Positions 21,802 to 33,979 of a DNA stretch of 64,000 nucleotides are shown piece by piece. Position numbers and translations under genes: made by a program. Every line of letters starts with the position of its first letter. The first letter of the stretch is position 1. The stretch is taken from assembly GCA_026120185.1 (NCBI GenBank), contig JANUWF010001683.1, forward strand, positions 3,542,001-3,606,000. Reading direction: 5' to 3'. The stretch is from Voacanga thouarsii. Lineage: Eukaryota; Streptophyta; Magnoliopsida; Gentianales; Apocynaceae. Under the pieces are notes generated by a model that was not told the DNA's origin, ran no database searches, and worked only from the letters and a program-made list of their open reading frames with translations.

Positions 21802-21818
21802 TATTCCCCTACACTTAG
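21802..21818 (-). other. Element D polypurine tract
   Basis: The minus strand reads GCTAAGTGTAGGGGAATA immediately before the LTR start TGATAGGGGC. Confidence 0.85.
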
Positions 21819-22986
21819 CTCTTTGCTTGTCCTCAAACAAAGCATCAAGAATAAGTAGAAAAACATAAGGTTTTACTCACATCACTCAATCAATTCCCAA
21901 AACATATCTTCAATGCTTTCATTACTTATGAACATAAAACATATGATACTAAATCTTTCACAGCTAATGCAAGACTTATGTAGTGATAAATGACTTAGTA
22001 GAACCATCACAATATTTCACAATATTTTCAAACCATTAGAAAGAAGTTAGTTCAAAAAGAATATGCATTCCATATGCTTACTTTTCATACACTCTCTCAA
22101 CTAATCCGAGACATATCATGATTCTACTTAGATCAAGTAGGACTTTTATGCTTGTAATGTAAGGCTAAAGGTTTGTAATGTGGCTTAGCAAACGAAGGAT
22201 ATAGGAACATCAAAAGTCAAAGAAAAACTGAGAGCAAGTAAGAAAAGGGTAACCAAAATAAACTTATAATTCCCAACTCTTCTTGCTTTCCTATTCCAAG
22301 AACCAATTAAACCATAACCTTATATAACGACCCTTACGCATTTCAAGCAAATCCTGCATTGCTCTTTCTTTTTTTTTTTCCTTCTTCTTTCACCTCTTCT
22401 TATCATCAATTCTTTTCCTCACAAGATCAATCAATTTTCCAGCAATGGTAGCAAGTATCTTATATGAACTTACTTTCATAGTTCACTCACCATCCCTTTT
22501 GTGATTTTTTCGCTCTTTTTATCTTCAATTCTTTCTTCTTTTACTCCTCTTTTTCTTTTTCTGCTGCTATTTTTTTCTTTTTCATTTAGTTTTCTTTCTA
22601 GCAGCTTGTTGTTTTCTCTCTTCACTCTTTTCTTTTCTTCTTTCTCATCTTTTTTCAGCTCGCATTCTTTTCTTTCTCAATGTTTCAACTTCTTCCATTC
22701 ATTCCACTTCCTCTCTTTTCCCAGCTCCAATTGTAATTGATCCATGACTGAAAATAACAAGTCATGATCTCTCTCCATGCATTGTTCTCAACATATATAC
22801 ACTTTCATCCTTAAAGAGCATAAAGATTTGGAAATTATACAAACTCTCAGCACAAGTAATGGACAAAATATCGTGATGGGTTGTAAAGAAAGAAATCACC
22901 AATTTAAGCTCAAATAGGCACCAGGGATAATATAGCACTAAGTAGGCTTGAAAAGCTCAAACTATCCAAAGAAGGCCTATTACCGT
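21819..22986 (-). other. Element D 3' untranslated region, distal part
   Basis: Non-coding. On the minus strand a purine-rich tract (plus-strand 22360-22730, C/T-rich) precedes the polypurine tract, as in E, F and A1. Open frames there are low-complexity artefacts. It is interrupted at 22987 by C1; 22982-22986 (ACCGT) is the left target copy. Confidence 0.8.
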
Positions 22987-23232
22987 TGTGAAACCCCAGT
23001 CGAAACCAACCTTAGAGTAAGGGGATTGGGATGCATATCATATTTCATTTTATGGTTAAATATATTCTCATATGAATTTTTATATGTTCTGGATTCGAGT
23101 TTTATTGTCTTGAAGTCTTGTTGGTGAGTATTGTGTGAGAGGGGCAAAAAGGTAATTTTTGCCCGGGGTGAAAATAGGGAGATAGCCTGTGGATTGAATA
23201 GAAAATAATTTTTCTAGTAGAAATAGCAATAA

Positions 23233-23304
23233 GAGTTGTTGTGATGTAGTGGTTAAAGCTTTGGAAATTAATTCTTGAGGTCTTGGGTTCAAATTCCATC
23301 ATAG
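23233..23304 (+). repeat. tRNA-like sequence with A and B boxes inside C1
   Basis: TGTGATGTAGTGGTTAAAGC (A-box-like, 23240-23259) and GGGTTCAAATTCC (B-box-like, from about 23285) at tRNA spacing, about 245 bp from the LTR start. The same unit is at the same offset in C2. It lacks a clean acceptor stem, so it is not a functional tRNA gene. Confidence 0.6.
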
Positions 23305-25154
23305 AAGCTTTAGCTAGATTAAATTTTATTTTTGCTTAGGGAGGATTAGTTTCGGCCTTAAGAGCCTAGAACAAGGTGGTGATAATGTCCTAGGAGAGAC
23401 ATGTTAGGATAATTCTCATTTCACTCTTTACTCTACTCGAAATTCTTGAAGGGAAATTCATTCTTCCTTATTCTTTAATTTTTCTCAATGCTCAACTCAT
23501 TAGTTTGATCAAGGTGTTCTAGCCTTTTTCTTTCCAGAAAATTCAGTAAAGTGCTGAGGCCTTTTAGGATCAAAATGTCTTGGTAAAAGACTTCATATGG
23601 TTTGAAAATATGGAAGAGTTGTGAGGAATTCCATGAGGAAAATATCTCTAGTGAGCTTGCTAAAATTTCACTTCAAATTAGTTCCTCTTCCTTCATGGCA
23701 TGAGCTGAAATTTTCTAGCTTGTTGTACCTTCAAATGTCGAACTCCTTAGCTCTCATTTCCTTCCAAATGCTACTAGGAAAATGGCCTTAAGATCAGCTT
23801 AAAACATAAATTATTTCTGCCATTTTCGGACTGCACAAAAGCTGTGCAAAACCAGTGAAAAATTCTAGGCAAATCGCTACTTTGGAGGTTCAAAACCAAG
23901 CTGATTTCTTCCAGATTTTGTGTAGCACCTTAGCCATGTTTTTCCTCCATGAAGAAGGCTGGAAACCAGTCTTGAATACCTCTAAAACCCCCTTCCAGCT
24001 CGCTGCAAAATGGCTGGAAGTAGCAGACGAAAATCTGTTAGAAAAATCACTGTGCAGCGAAATTTCTGGGCAGAAATTTGTCCAACTTATTTCCTCTTCC
24101 TCTTCCAGCCGAAACACCAACCCTAATCTGTCAAAACCTTCCTTAAACCTCCATCAACAGAGCTCCATTGATCCCCTTAAACTTCTGCACGAAATTCCAT
24201 CAATGGTTGTCCGAAAATCTCTCCAATAAATCCCTGCAATTTAGCTTGATTACTTTCCAAAATTACAGCCATCTTATTTAGCAACCTTCCATAATATTTT
24301 GCTCAATTGACCAGACTTCTTCTTCATCATTGTGCACCTTACTTTTGGCCACCATAAGCCTCCATAAGCCAGCATTAATCCCACGAAATTCTGCTCAAAC
24401 AGTCAGCCATGGCAGACTCCAAAGCTGTCCAAACAATCAAGATATTCTTAGGATATTTACTTTCCAAATTCACTTCCTAAAAATATTCTTCAAAGATTGT
24501 AACAAATAACCTTTCTTTTTCCCTTCCAAATCAAAGAATCAACTTCCCAAACCCTACTGAAAATCGGCCAGCCCTATTCCTCACAGAAAATTCGACATCT
24601 TTCCCTTCTCTCTATCTCTCGCGATTTTCAGCAACCATCAAGAACACACACTACACTAAGAACACCTACTTCTTCTCTACACCTAATACCCATCCAAACC
24701 ATCTCAAATCCACTCTAAAACTTCCAGATTTGACCTACTCACTGCCGTGAGTCCATCAACACCATTCTTAACATCAAACTCAACAAATCATCTTGCTACT
24801 TCGGATCAAAACCAGAAATTTCTGTTAAGGTCAAGAACACCTTCAAGGTAAATTTATTCTAACAACTTCATCTTCTCCAATCTTGATCTCTAGTGAGAGC
24901 CTACGTGAATAAACATGCTAATGGTTTTTTTTTTCTCTCTCTCTCTCCCCTCTCTTTGCCGAATGACTTTTTCTCCCATGAACATGCTTTTGCCATCTCC
25001 CATGGACAAAGTTAGACATCTAGGAGTTGAGATCTACTCTAAACTCCTTCAAGGCATTCATCAACTAAGTAAGTACCTTCAATCTTCCTTTTTAAATTCT
25101 AGATTCATGTCTCTAGGATGATGATGATAGTAGGTGGATGGCGATAGGATTTAA

Positions 25155-25189
<35 letters not shown>
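25155..25189. repeat. (TA)n microsatellite
   Basis: An uninterrupted TA dinucleotide run within C1. A shorter one lies at about 25663-25681. Confidence 0.95.
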
Positions 25190-25193
<4 letters not shown>

Positions 25194-27298
25194 AGATTAA
25201 AGCATGAATATATGTATGGGATTTATGCATGGAAGGATTATCTTGGATGATTATATGATGATTTGAGGTTGATGCATGTCATAGGTAGTATTTGTGATGA
25301 AGTATGCTAGAGATTATATCACCTTTGGTGAATAGGATTTATATTCATGTTGGACTATTGAAGCCATGATCATATTTATGCTAGTAAGGGTTAGATCATA
25401 TTTTGATAAATTGAGATCTATGCTTGTATGCATGATTTGGATGATTTAATGAATTGGAGGGTTGTATATGTTCATGTTTGTGGTTAGCCAAAGAAATATG
25501 ATCATGATCTAGTTGTCCCTACGCTAAATTTTATTTCATTAATAAAATATTTAATAATATGATTTTTCTAGTAAAATTTTGAAAATCATGGGAAAATGTG
25601 GATTTGGTCTTTTATATAAAATAGTGATATTTTAGTCAAATAAATAATAGTTTTGCTAGAAATATATATATATATATATATTATTTAAAATAATAAAATC
25701 AATTAAAGTCTTTTATAGAAATAATTATAATTGATAAAATATTTATTACTAAAAAAATTTAATTATTATCCTTTAATCAAAACCCATTGAGGATTTGCTT
25801 ATTATTTTTCAAGCAAGACTCATTAAATTTATTTTCAACAAATTTTAGCTATCAATTATTTTCTAACAACTAAATTATTAATAAATCATTATTTTACCTA
25901 ATACTACCTTGGACCCTTTTTCAAATAAACCATAATTTATTTTTAGCAAGATTTAAACCTTCAACTTTTTGTACCTATTTCCCAAACTCTAGTTATTTTA
26001 ATATCAAACTAGAATTATTTTATAAACCCTTTTATTTATTATCGAGCCTTAAAGCTTGGGACATTAGGGATATGACTGTAGTAAGTTGAGTTAGTTTTAT
26101 TTGAGAAAGTGAGTCTTTGGCTTGAGTTTGATTGTGGTTTGTATTTACTCTATGCGGGTCAGGTCAGCTATTGGAGACCTTTGTTGTGAGCAAGGATCAA
26201 GTAAGCTCCTGCATAAAACCTGTTTGATGAAAAATGATTTTTTTTTATGGCGAGCCAAATGTAGAGTGCATGGTCACTCATTTCTGTAAAGGCAATTGAG
26301 GATTATTTCCATTCTCATTTCAGACAAATAAATTATTTGTAAGTTAAGGGGCGGTTTTACTCAAAATCTAAAACTCTTTCTAAAACCAGTTTTGCCCCAA
26401 ACTTTGGAAAACCTTAATTGCCATTTTCAAGTGGAACTATGTTTTGTTCATTTTCCCAAGTGGGATACGTTATGTTGAGTACTCAATGGGGGTAAACTGG
26501 TAGTACTAGTTTTGAAGAGCAAGAGTGAGTCTTCTGGCCGGAGGCCACCTCCAGAAGATAAGCTCAATTTAGAGAAACGTCAGTACTACTTAGTCAGGCC
26601 GGTCCGAGCTAGCAGTTTGTTTTATTTCAGTCAAGTGACTGTGTTTTGTCGGAATGGACACCCGGTTGTTGTTTGGGTATAGAGAATGAGGAGTATCTTG
26701 CCCGGTAGGCCGATCACCTACCTTTTGTCAGTCTGCACAAAGTGTTGGCATTCTGACCAGTTATAGGGCCCAACATGTGGTAACCCATATCCCTTTCTTT
26801 CGAGTGGTTGATTTCATTACTTGTGTATGGCTAGATAAGCTAAAACACCACTCTTACTTTTGACTAATGCTTGATGCTTGCCAATGTTTTCTCTTATAAA
26901 AGTTTCACACTCTGCATCCATGAACTGATTTCACTAAACACCCAAAGCACACACGGACTTACTGAGATTTCTATCTCTTCACCTTTTTATCATGATTTCA
27001 GGTGGATCCTACTGTGGGGTCGAGTATCTAGTAATGTGCCTTTGAAGAGAATGTGTCTTTTGATTTTATGTATTGCTTTGGGGAGACGAGAGTGGATAAT
27101 TTTATTTATGGATTTGTTTCCTTTTGGGAATTCATGGGTTTATTCTTGGGTTGTAATAAATCTTAAGTTGAAGTATTATTTTTATTATTTTTATTCTGCT
27201 ATTTTATTTGTGTGACCTCGTTATAAAGACCTCTTGTCCTTTGGACGGGGCGACATCCCTGGCCCTGGCGGGCCTAGGTAGCGGGGTGTTACAACTGT

Positions 27299-27954
27299 TA
27301 TCCCTAAGTTAAATCATGAATGTCTTTTTTATTTCGCCTCGAGAGGTATTCAAGTAAGTTCTAGAATGCTCCATGCATTTTAGAGAAAAAAAACAGATTT
27401 AAGAATAATGCAAAGCATTTAATCAAGAACTACTTTGTCCAAGTGAGTGCAAAAAGTCATGCATAAGCCATAAATGATCTAGAACATAAGCTCTATAATT
27501 CATCATAAAGATATGCACTAAAAATACGGCTTGAAATCTTCAAAAAATTAGAAAATTTTGAAAAATTTTGTTCTCCCAAGAAAGCTAAAGAGTATGTAGA
27601 AGACTTGTCAATCAAACCACTCCCCCACACTTAAACTAGACATTGTCCTCAATGACCAAATAAATAGAACCAAAACAACCAATACCAAGGGACCAAAAAG
27701 ATAAAGGAGAAGAGATAAGAAAAAAAAAAAACTTCTATTAATCGTGTTGTACAAGAGCTGAATGCTTAAAGAGGGAGGCATTATCAAAGTACCTAAAAAT
27801 AATACAAAAGAAAATACCAAAGCATAAATCTAGAAAAGAAAAGAAAGCAAAAACAGAAAAATGAAAAATACAATGAAATGAAAGTTAAACTAACTAGAAC
27901 AAAAACATGAAAAGAGAAAGAAAAGAAACAACAAGAGTGAGCAAGAATGCATCA
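27299..27954 (-). other. Element D 3' untranslated region, ORF2-proximal part
   Basis: Non-coding sequence matching E 37616-38300 in reverse. An internal polypurine-like block (27620-27632, minus AAGTGTGGGGGAG) is followed by GGACATTGTC at about 27640-27650. Confidence 0.8.
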
Positions 27955-29171
27955 TCAGTTCTCTGCAACATCATCACCCTCATCCACCTCCTTATCGGCA
28001 AGTATGGAGGTGCCCGCACCATCGTGTGGCCTAGAAGAATGCTGCCTCAACTCAGTCAAATGTTACTCCATGGTAGCTTGCCGTTGTGCTATATCCTCCA
28101 TAGTACCCTGCAAGTGTAGGACCATCTCCATTTGCTGGTCAAGGTGCCCCAGTACTGTGGTCTTAAAGTCAGTCCGGGAGTAGGACTGAGAACTACCAGC
28201 TCTAGCACGTGCCGGTGGTGGTGGCTACTCCTCCTCTACTGTAGGTGGTTTTACTTGACCGGGATGTTGGACCTCGAAGGGTGTGAGCCATTTCTTCAAT
28301 TCTGGGCTGTACTTATATCCGCAACTCATAAGAGTTTGCTCGGTGAACATATCGTGCTCAGTAGTAGCCTCCATGAGTTCTCCCTCAAGACTCACCCCAA
28401 AGTCCTTTAGAATATTCATGATAACCAAGGGAAAAACAAAGGCTTTTGTGGAAAGATGATGATGAACTACCTCTCTAATAGATTGAATGATCAAAGGAGT
28501 AAGAGGGATAGGTAATGTGTTTATCATCCAGTGCAAAATATAAGTGTCGATAAGCCTAGTTTCATTAAAACCACTAGCCCGAGGGACAACATTAAACCCA
28601 ATCATATACACCAATGCGTGAAAGTTGCCTGCCAAATCATTGTTAGAACAAAAACTATTAGCTTGGAAGGTATTATTCTTATATAAGCCTAGGGTTGCTC
28701 GCGTCCCTCTAACATCCATTTCGGATCCAATAGAATCTTTTAATTATTTACATCAATACCTTGCCAAGTATCATCATCAAAGACCTGAAGGAGGTTAGCT
28801 AATTGGTTTTCTGTGATGACAATAGGAACTCCCTTCACTCGTGTTCCAATATGTGGAAGATTCTTATTCCCCTTGTCCATCATATTAGCATAAAATTCCT
28901 TGACAAGTACGGGACAATACCTCCCTTTCAACTGGACTATGGATCCCCAACCTAGCTGTCTAAACATCATTCCTAATTTGAATGCCCGGTCTAAGGTGGG
29001 GGAAAAGGTACGCTCAACAATAATTTTATTTGAAGCTCACCTACTATACCATTCCTCACACGAGGCATCAACAAACTTTGTAGGTCTAAGAGATAAGGGG
29101 TCAATAGATGATGGAACTGAGGACGAGGAAGTTCTTGCCCTTTTAGATGGCTAACTCCTTGCTTTAGACAT
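27955..29171 (-). pseudogene. Element D ORF2, stops and one frameshift
   Basis: About 405 codons from ATG at 29171 (MSKARS then a stop). Recognisable blocks are LGWGSIVQLKGRYCPVLVKE, NQLANLLQVFDDDTWQGIDV, ANSFCSNNDLAGNFHALVYM and YKYSPELKKWLTPFEVQHPG, then a Pro/Glu-rich and acidic tail. A 1-base loss near 28712 (AAATGGATG where sister copies have AATTGGGATG) shifts the frame, and several nonsense codons are present. Same family as A1 ORF2; function unknown. Confidence 0.85.
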
Positions 29172-30236
29172 GGCCAAAGAAGGAATGGAACAATAGGAAG
29201 AGGGAACAAAGATGCTCAATCACTGGAGAGAGAATAGCAACCTTCGCATAAAACAAATCCTAAAATGGCACACAACCCTCAACCAAGCTCACAACGCACA
29301 AACCCCAAACTTCTTCAATGTATATCAACTCCAACACCCACTCAATCAATCACTGTCAACCACTTCAACACAACTTGCACAATACATGTAAAAATCCACT
29401 GTAAAGCATAACTTGTGCTGATATCCTCAAGACATGCTAGTAAACATGATCATGTGAATGAAGGCAATATCATGGTATGATGTGATCAACAATGTAGTTT
29501 CAATATATTCAAGTACCACCAATAACCATGAGTCTAGCCCGAGCTATATGAATTCTGAATTGTTTACAAGCATAAACAAGCAGTAAAAGCGCAATAACTC
29601 CTAAGGTAATCCAATGAAGGAAACTCAACGAAAAATGCACAATCATAGCATATATATATCAATTTTTGGCCAACACTGTTCATATAATTAGACAAAATCA
29701 ATTCCATCAATGCAACCGTAGGACTTAAGTAAAAATCATACCATTAGTCTTTTCTATGCATGGGCAAGCAAAAGATGCAAACTTTTTGTGAAAATATACC
29801 CCCTTTTCTTATAGATTGAATGTGTTATTATTGTGAAAAATCGAAGCTTGTGATGTGTGTGATCTGTAGGATCAACAAAGAATAAGGTAAAAGATGTTAT
29901 GGAGCTATTTAGAAGCTGAAAAAAATCAAACTTTGGGCATTTATGGATGTGAAGCCGGTGTGGGTTTAAGAGGATTTGCGAGGGAAAGGAAGGTTTTGAA
30001 GAAAAAAGTGGCCAAAATGGCCCTTTAATTGGGGTCCTCCCGACAGGAATCGGCACCGGCACGACTCTTGGAGCCGGCGCCGGCTCTGTTCTGTCCGGGT
30101 CGCAATATTATTATTATTATTTTTTGATAATGCAGAAAACACACAAATGCTGAATAAAAATACTATAAATAAAAAATTGTCCTTAACAAAAAAAAAAAAA
30201 AACGTCAAGTAAAGAAAAGAGAGAAAAAAAACTGAT
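29172..30236 (-). other. Element D ORF2-gag spacer
   Basis: Non-coding. A donor-like ATGGTATGATTTTT lies on the minus strand at about 29731-29744. The acceptor-like site is decayed (TTGTGCAAG near 29375). A palindrome pair occurs at 30052 and 30076. Confidence 0.75.
30050..30085. repeat. GGCGCC-palindrome pair in D spacer
   Basis: TCGGCACCGGCA (core 30052) and GAGCCGGCGCCGGCTC (core 30076), 24 nt apart. The second is a perfect 16-nt palindrome. Confidence 0.8.
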
Positions 30237-31612
30237 TCAAGCTTTTCCACGGTTGTGATCCCATGGATTTTCCTCTGTATTCCCTAGTAGTGTCCTTGCT
30301 TAACGATCCCCCAGGAGTTTGGCTAGTTGACCAATCTAGTTCTTCAAATTGCGCATGGAAGCCTCTAAGTTCCTTGTTGTCACATCGACTCCTTGGAACT
30401 TAGTCTCCGTGGTACTTACCAATTGTCCAATTAATTCTTCTAAAGGTGGCTTTTGAGGTGCTGCTGTGTAGTTCATGGAATTTGGATTCCTTTGGTTACC
30501 TCTAAAATAGAAAGAACTTTGCCTAGGTGGATTCCCATTGCTCTAAGAGAAATTAGAGTAATTTCTCCAGCCAGAATTATAGGTAGAGCTATATGGATTG
30601 TTACCTAGCCGGACATTACCTACAAAAACTGCTTGTTTAGAAGTTTCTTGGAGTGACCCCATCTTTTGGCATTCATGATTGGGGTGCCCTTCTCCATAGA
30701 AATTGTAGTTGACGTTTAACACTTGGCCTTGAGGCATCACCAACTGTTCCATCTTTTGAGTTAAGGCGTCTACCTTAGCCTCTAATGCTGCCACGACGTC
30801 CACTTTGTGCACTCCTTGCATACGAGCCTTTGATCTTACACTTCCTCAAGAATAGTTATTAGAAGCCAAATTTTCAATAAGCTCAAATACCTGTTCCGGG
30901 GTCTTATGGTTGATGGAACCCCCTGCAGAAAAGTCCACCACTTGTCGTGTTGCAATCGTGAGGCCATTTAAGAAGATAAGCATTTGCATTCTCAGCTCGA
31001 ATCCGTGGTGTGGGCATTTTCTTAACATTTCCATAAATCTCTCCCAACTCCCATATAAGGGCTCAGAATTTAATTGTTGGAAGGCAAAGATTTCATTGTT
31101 AAGCTTGGTTGTCCTAGCTGAAGGAAATATTTGGCCAAAAATTTTTCAGCTAAGGCATTCCAAGTTCTGATGGAACTTGTAGGTAAAGACTTTAACCACG
31201 ATTTAGCTCTATCTCTCAAGGAAAAAGGAAAAAGTCTTAATTTAATGGAATTTTCAGAAACACCATTCATCTTGAAGGTATCACAAATCTCAAGAAAACT
31301 GGCTAAGTGAGCATTGGGATCCTCTTCCGGTAGCCCGTCAAATTGAACCATATTCTGTACCATTTGAATAATGTTGGGCTTTATTTCAAAGTTGTTGGCA
31401 TCTACCCTAGGTTTAGTAATACTCGAGCCTGTGCCCGAGATTGTGGGTTTTACAAAGTCGTCCATAACTCTCCTATCATTCCCAACATTGTTCTGTTGAG
31501 CACCATCCATTTCGACAATCAGATTCCTTTGAATTGTTTGGCGAATTTTAGATAATGTCCTCTTGATTTCAGGGTCAAAAGTGACTATCTCGTCGTTGGA
31601 TTTTCGGGTCAT
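30237..31612 (-). pseudogene. Element D gag, frameshifted and with knuckle cysteines lost
   Basis: Starts MTRKSNDEIVTFDPEIKRTL at 31612. The N-terminal half is intact through VMDDFVKPTISGTGSSIT and RDRAKSWLKSLPTSSIRTWN. A 1-base loss near 31115 shifts the frame inside the FLAKYF region. The remainder continues from about 31034 (MEMLRKCPHHGFEL) with stops at 30846 and 30543. The zinc knuckle reads YNFYGEGHPNHEC: two of the three cysteines are now Tyr, each a single G-to-A change. The C-terminal NTEENP segment is recognisable to the stop at about 30237. Confidence 0.87.
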
Positions 31613-31860
31613 GTACCAAGGGTAATACCTAAGAAAACAAGAAGCAAGTTAGAGATATAATTACTGGTTAACATACACAAATATAAGGTTACAACATTAG
31701 TAACTTAGTCTAAGTTAGTTAGTTAGGTTAGGTTAGGTTACGAGGTTATACAAGAATAAATGAAATACAAAAGATAGCACCATTTTGCAGCAAGAACAAA
31801 CATATATAATTACATATTTACATGGTTAAATCAACAAAGTCCAGGCTTTCATGCTATTAT

Positions 31861-31878
31861 TCCCCGACAAGGGCGCTA
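31861..31878 (-). other. Element D primer binding site (tRNA-Asp), decayed
   Basis: The minus strand reads TAGCGCCCTTGTCGGGGA, three differences from TGGCGCCGTTGCCGGGGA, following the LTR end CACATCA and an AGTTTT spacer. Confidence 0.85.
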
Positions 31879-32600
31879 AAAACTTGATGTGCTTGGATTT
31901 TGGTATAAAAATCATACAAAAACTAAGTACACTCTCAATCAAGTTTAAATTAAATTGTTAGACCCAAATCACACATATGAGCAAGCGTACTCATCATTAC
32001 TGAGCATAGGGTTCAAACGAGTGTCGATCCTCAAGGAATAAGTAAACATTAATTACCTATCTTTCATTGTTTAACCGACTCAACAAAGTGAAAATCAAAT
32101 AAAAAGGAAAACTAAAAGGAAAATAAAATAAAAATATGTGCATGTCAAGGATGGAGAAGTATGCAACTCAAACTATTGATTAGGCAACCACGAAATTCAA
32201 GAACTTAACCATTATCATAATCAATTATTCTCTCGGCACTATGAAGGATTAAGGTAAATTAGTATCACTTGGTCTGTCTTAACTAATTACTTCCTTCTAG
32301 ATAAATTAGCATCACTTGGTCTTTCTAAACTAATTCATCCAAAAGATGCATGAAACACAATCCTTAATTAAATTTCCGTGGTCTGGCAAATTTAAAACAT
32401 GAAATTAATCAATGAATCCTTGGTCTGGCAAACATCAATTAACCTTTAATTACTCAATCCTCAGCAATTAACCTCTTTGGTCTAGCAAGTTAACAGCCAA
32501 TGAATGTGAAAATTAATCAATTGCAACCATCATCAACCTCTTTGGTCTAGCAAGTTAACAATAGAAACAACCAACTAATCTCGGAATATGCCTAAGTAAT

Positions 32601-32664
32601 TAAATACCAACAAGAACAGTTAATTAATCAAATAAATACCAACAAGAACAGTTAATTAATCAAA
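32601..32664. repeat. 32-bp tandem duplication private to D 5' LTR
   Basis: Two identical copies of a 32-bp unit starting TAAATACCAACAAGAACAGT (32601-32632, 32633-32664). The D 3' LTR has one copy, so this arose after insertion. Confidence 0.93.
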
Positions 32665-33046
32665 AGATCAAATAACTCCAAGAATCATGATTATCTAAAA
32701 CAATGTCAAATTACAATAGAACAATTAAAACATCATTGTCAAGAAAAAGAAAACAAAGTGAAAAAAAAGAACTCATAGATAAGCCTCCTTCTTCTTCCTT
32801 TGAAAACCTTCTTGTACAACCCTCCTTGAATTTGAAGAATTCCTCCTTAGACTGAGTGATTTTCTATGATGATCAATGAATTCTCCCCTTTTCCCTTGTG
32901 TTTTTCATCTATTTATAGGTTTAAGAAGTGCCTAAACTCGTAGGTACAATGTTCTTGGCCGAGTAGAAGTTGGAAGATGCTAAAACTCCCCAGATTTCCA
33001 AAAACGCGTCAAAAGATCACAGCACCACCTCAGGAACAGACCACAA

Positions 33047-33283
33047 CTGGTGCCGCCTTGGTCCTTCGGAGCCGGCGCTGCCCGTGTTCTGTTTCCCCTC
33101 TCATTCGTCGATTTTTCTCTGAATTTTGCGCATACGTTCCAGAATGCAGCCGGTGCCGCCTCCAGCCTTACAGCCGGCACCAGTTAGGCTCTGTTCTACT
33201 CTGCTTCTCCAATTTTTCCATTGCTTTGAAGTCCGTGCATCCAGTGTACAGCTGGCGCCGGTTCTAGTTCCAGCCGGTGCCGC
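33047..33283. repeat. Three GGCGCC-palindrome pairs in D 5' LTR
   Basis: Same array as in the partner LTR, with cores variously GGTGCC, GGCGCT, GGCACC and GGCGCC. Cores vary at the CG dinucleotide while positions are fixed. Confidence 0.85.
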
Positions 33284-33467
33284 CTCTGCTCTATTTCGCG
33301 ATGGTTTGGCTTCGTTTTACCCAAAAACCTGAAATAATGACCAAAATACCTTTCCAAGGGTAAAATCTTAAATATGAAAGAATATGACTAGTTATTGCAC
33401 AAAATGTATTACAAAAAAGCTTCAAATAACTACGCAAAATATAACCAAATTAGCCCCTATCAACTTT

Positions 33468-33668
33468 ATCGAGTCGGTTAAATAATAAAAGAAGGGTAAT
33501 TAATGTCTACTTATTCCTTGAGGGTCAACACTTGTTTTCACCCTATGCTCAGTTAATGATGAGTAGGCTTGCTTATATATATGGTTTGGGTTTAACGTTT
33601 TAATTTAAACTTAATTGGGAATGTGCTTAGTTTTGTATAATTTTTATAACCCATGTCCGAACGCATCA
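33468..33668 (+). repeat. Element E 5' LTR, last part
   Basis: Continues from 20256 after removal of D and its duplicated ACTTT: ATCGAGTCGGTTAAATAATA matches 40617 in the E 3' LTR. Ends ACGCATCA. Confidence 0.9.
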
Positions 33669-33674
33669 AGTTTT

Positions 33675-33692
33675 TTGCGCCGTTGCCGGGGA
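33675..33692 (+). other. Element E primer binding site (tRNA-Asp)
   Basis: TTGCGCCGTTGCCGGGGA, one mismatch from the tRNA-Asp complement. Confidence 0.9.
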
Positions 33693-33979
33693 ACAATAGC
33701 ATGAAAACTCAGATTTTGTTGATTTAACCATGTAAATATGTAAATATGTCAATAGGTAAATATGTATATTTGTTCTTTCTGCAAAATAGTGCTAATTTTT
33801 TTTTTTTTTTTTTTTGTATTTCGTGTATTCTTATATAACCTTGTAACCTAACCTAACTTAACCAACTAACTTAGTCTGAGTTTAAATTACTAACTTTGTA
33901 ACCTTGCATTTGTGTTATTTTAACCATTAATTATATCTCTAAACTTTCTTCTTGTTTTCTTAGGTATTACCCTTGGTAT

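Larger units (their letters stand above)
22987..27293. mobile_element. C1: 4.3-kb solo LTR, non-Athila family
   Basis: Begins TGTGAAACCCCAGTCG and ends GGGGTGTTACA, with 5-bp flanks ACCGT (22982-22986) and ACTGT (27294-27298), one C/T mismatch. The D sequence reads through correctly when it is removed. It shares start, end and much of its length with C2. No coding sequence and no internal duplicate of its ends is seen, so it is best read as a solo LTR of a long-LTR gypsy family. TG...TTACA ends resemble chromovirus Del/Tekay LTRs, but that assignment is inference. A spliced-leader-like stretch (24640-24850, AAGGTAAATTT) suggests plus orientation. Confidence 0.85.
20257..33462 (-). mobile_element. 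Element D: Athila-like gag-ORF2 element, complete, with ACTTT target duplication
   Basis: Minus-strand family-A element with 3' LTR 20257-21801 and 5' LTR 31885-33462. The perfect target duplication ACTTT is at 20252-20256 and 33463-33467 inside E's 5' LTR. The interior is gag, spacer, ORF2 and a long 3' region that holds the solo LTR C1. Without C1 it is about 8.9 kb. The two LTRs are visibly very similar, so it is among the youngest full elements here. Confidence 0.93.
31885..33462 (-). repeat. Element D 5' LTR
   Basis: 1578 bp, from TGATAGGGGC (33462) to GCACATCA (31885) on the minus strand. TATA box 32910-32917. Palindrome cores at 33049, 33074, 33152, 33176, 33254 and 33276 repeat the spacing of the partner LTR exactly (25, 78, 24, 78, 22). 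It is 33 bp longer than the 3' LTR, nearly all explained by the tandem duplication at 32601. Confidence 0.92.

Noticed and set aside
22501..22740. Phe/Ser/Leu-rich open frame resembling a membrane protein
   Set aside because: It is the complement of the purine-rich tract of element D, low complexity, and not conserved as coding sequence in E, F or A1.
23233..23304. Functional tRNA gene
   Set aside because: A and B boxes are present but acceptor-stem pairing and a clear anticodon arm are not, and a second diverged copy sits at the same place in C2.
22987..27293. C1 and C2 as DNA transposons with terminal inverted repeats
   Set aside because: Only the last few bases are inverted (TGT...ACA), no transposase is seen, and 5-bp duplications with TG...CA ends fit LTRs better.
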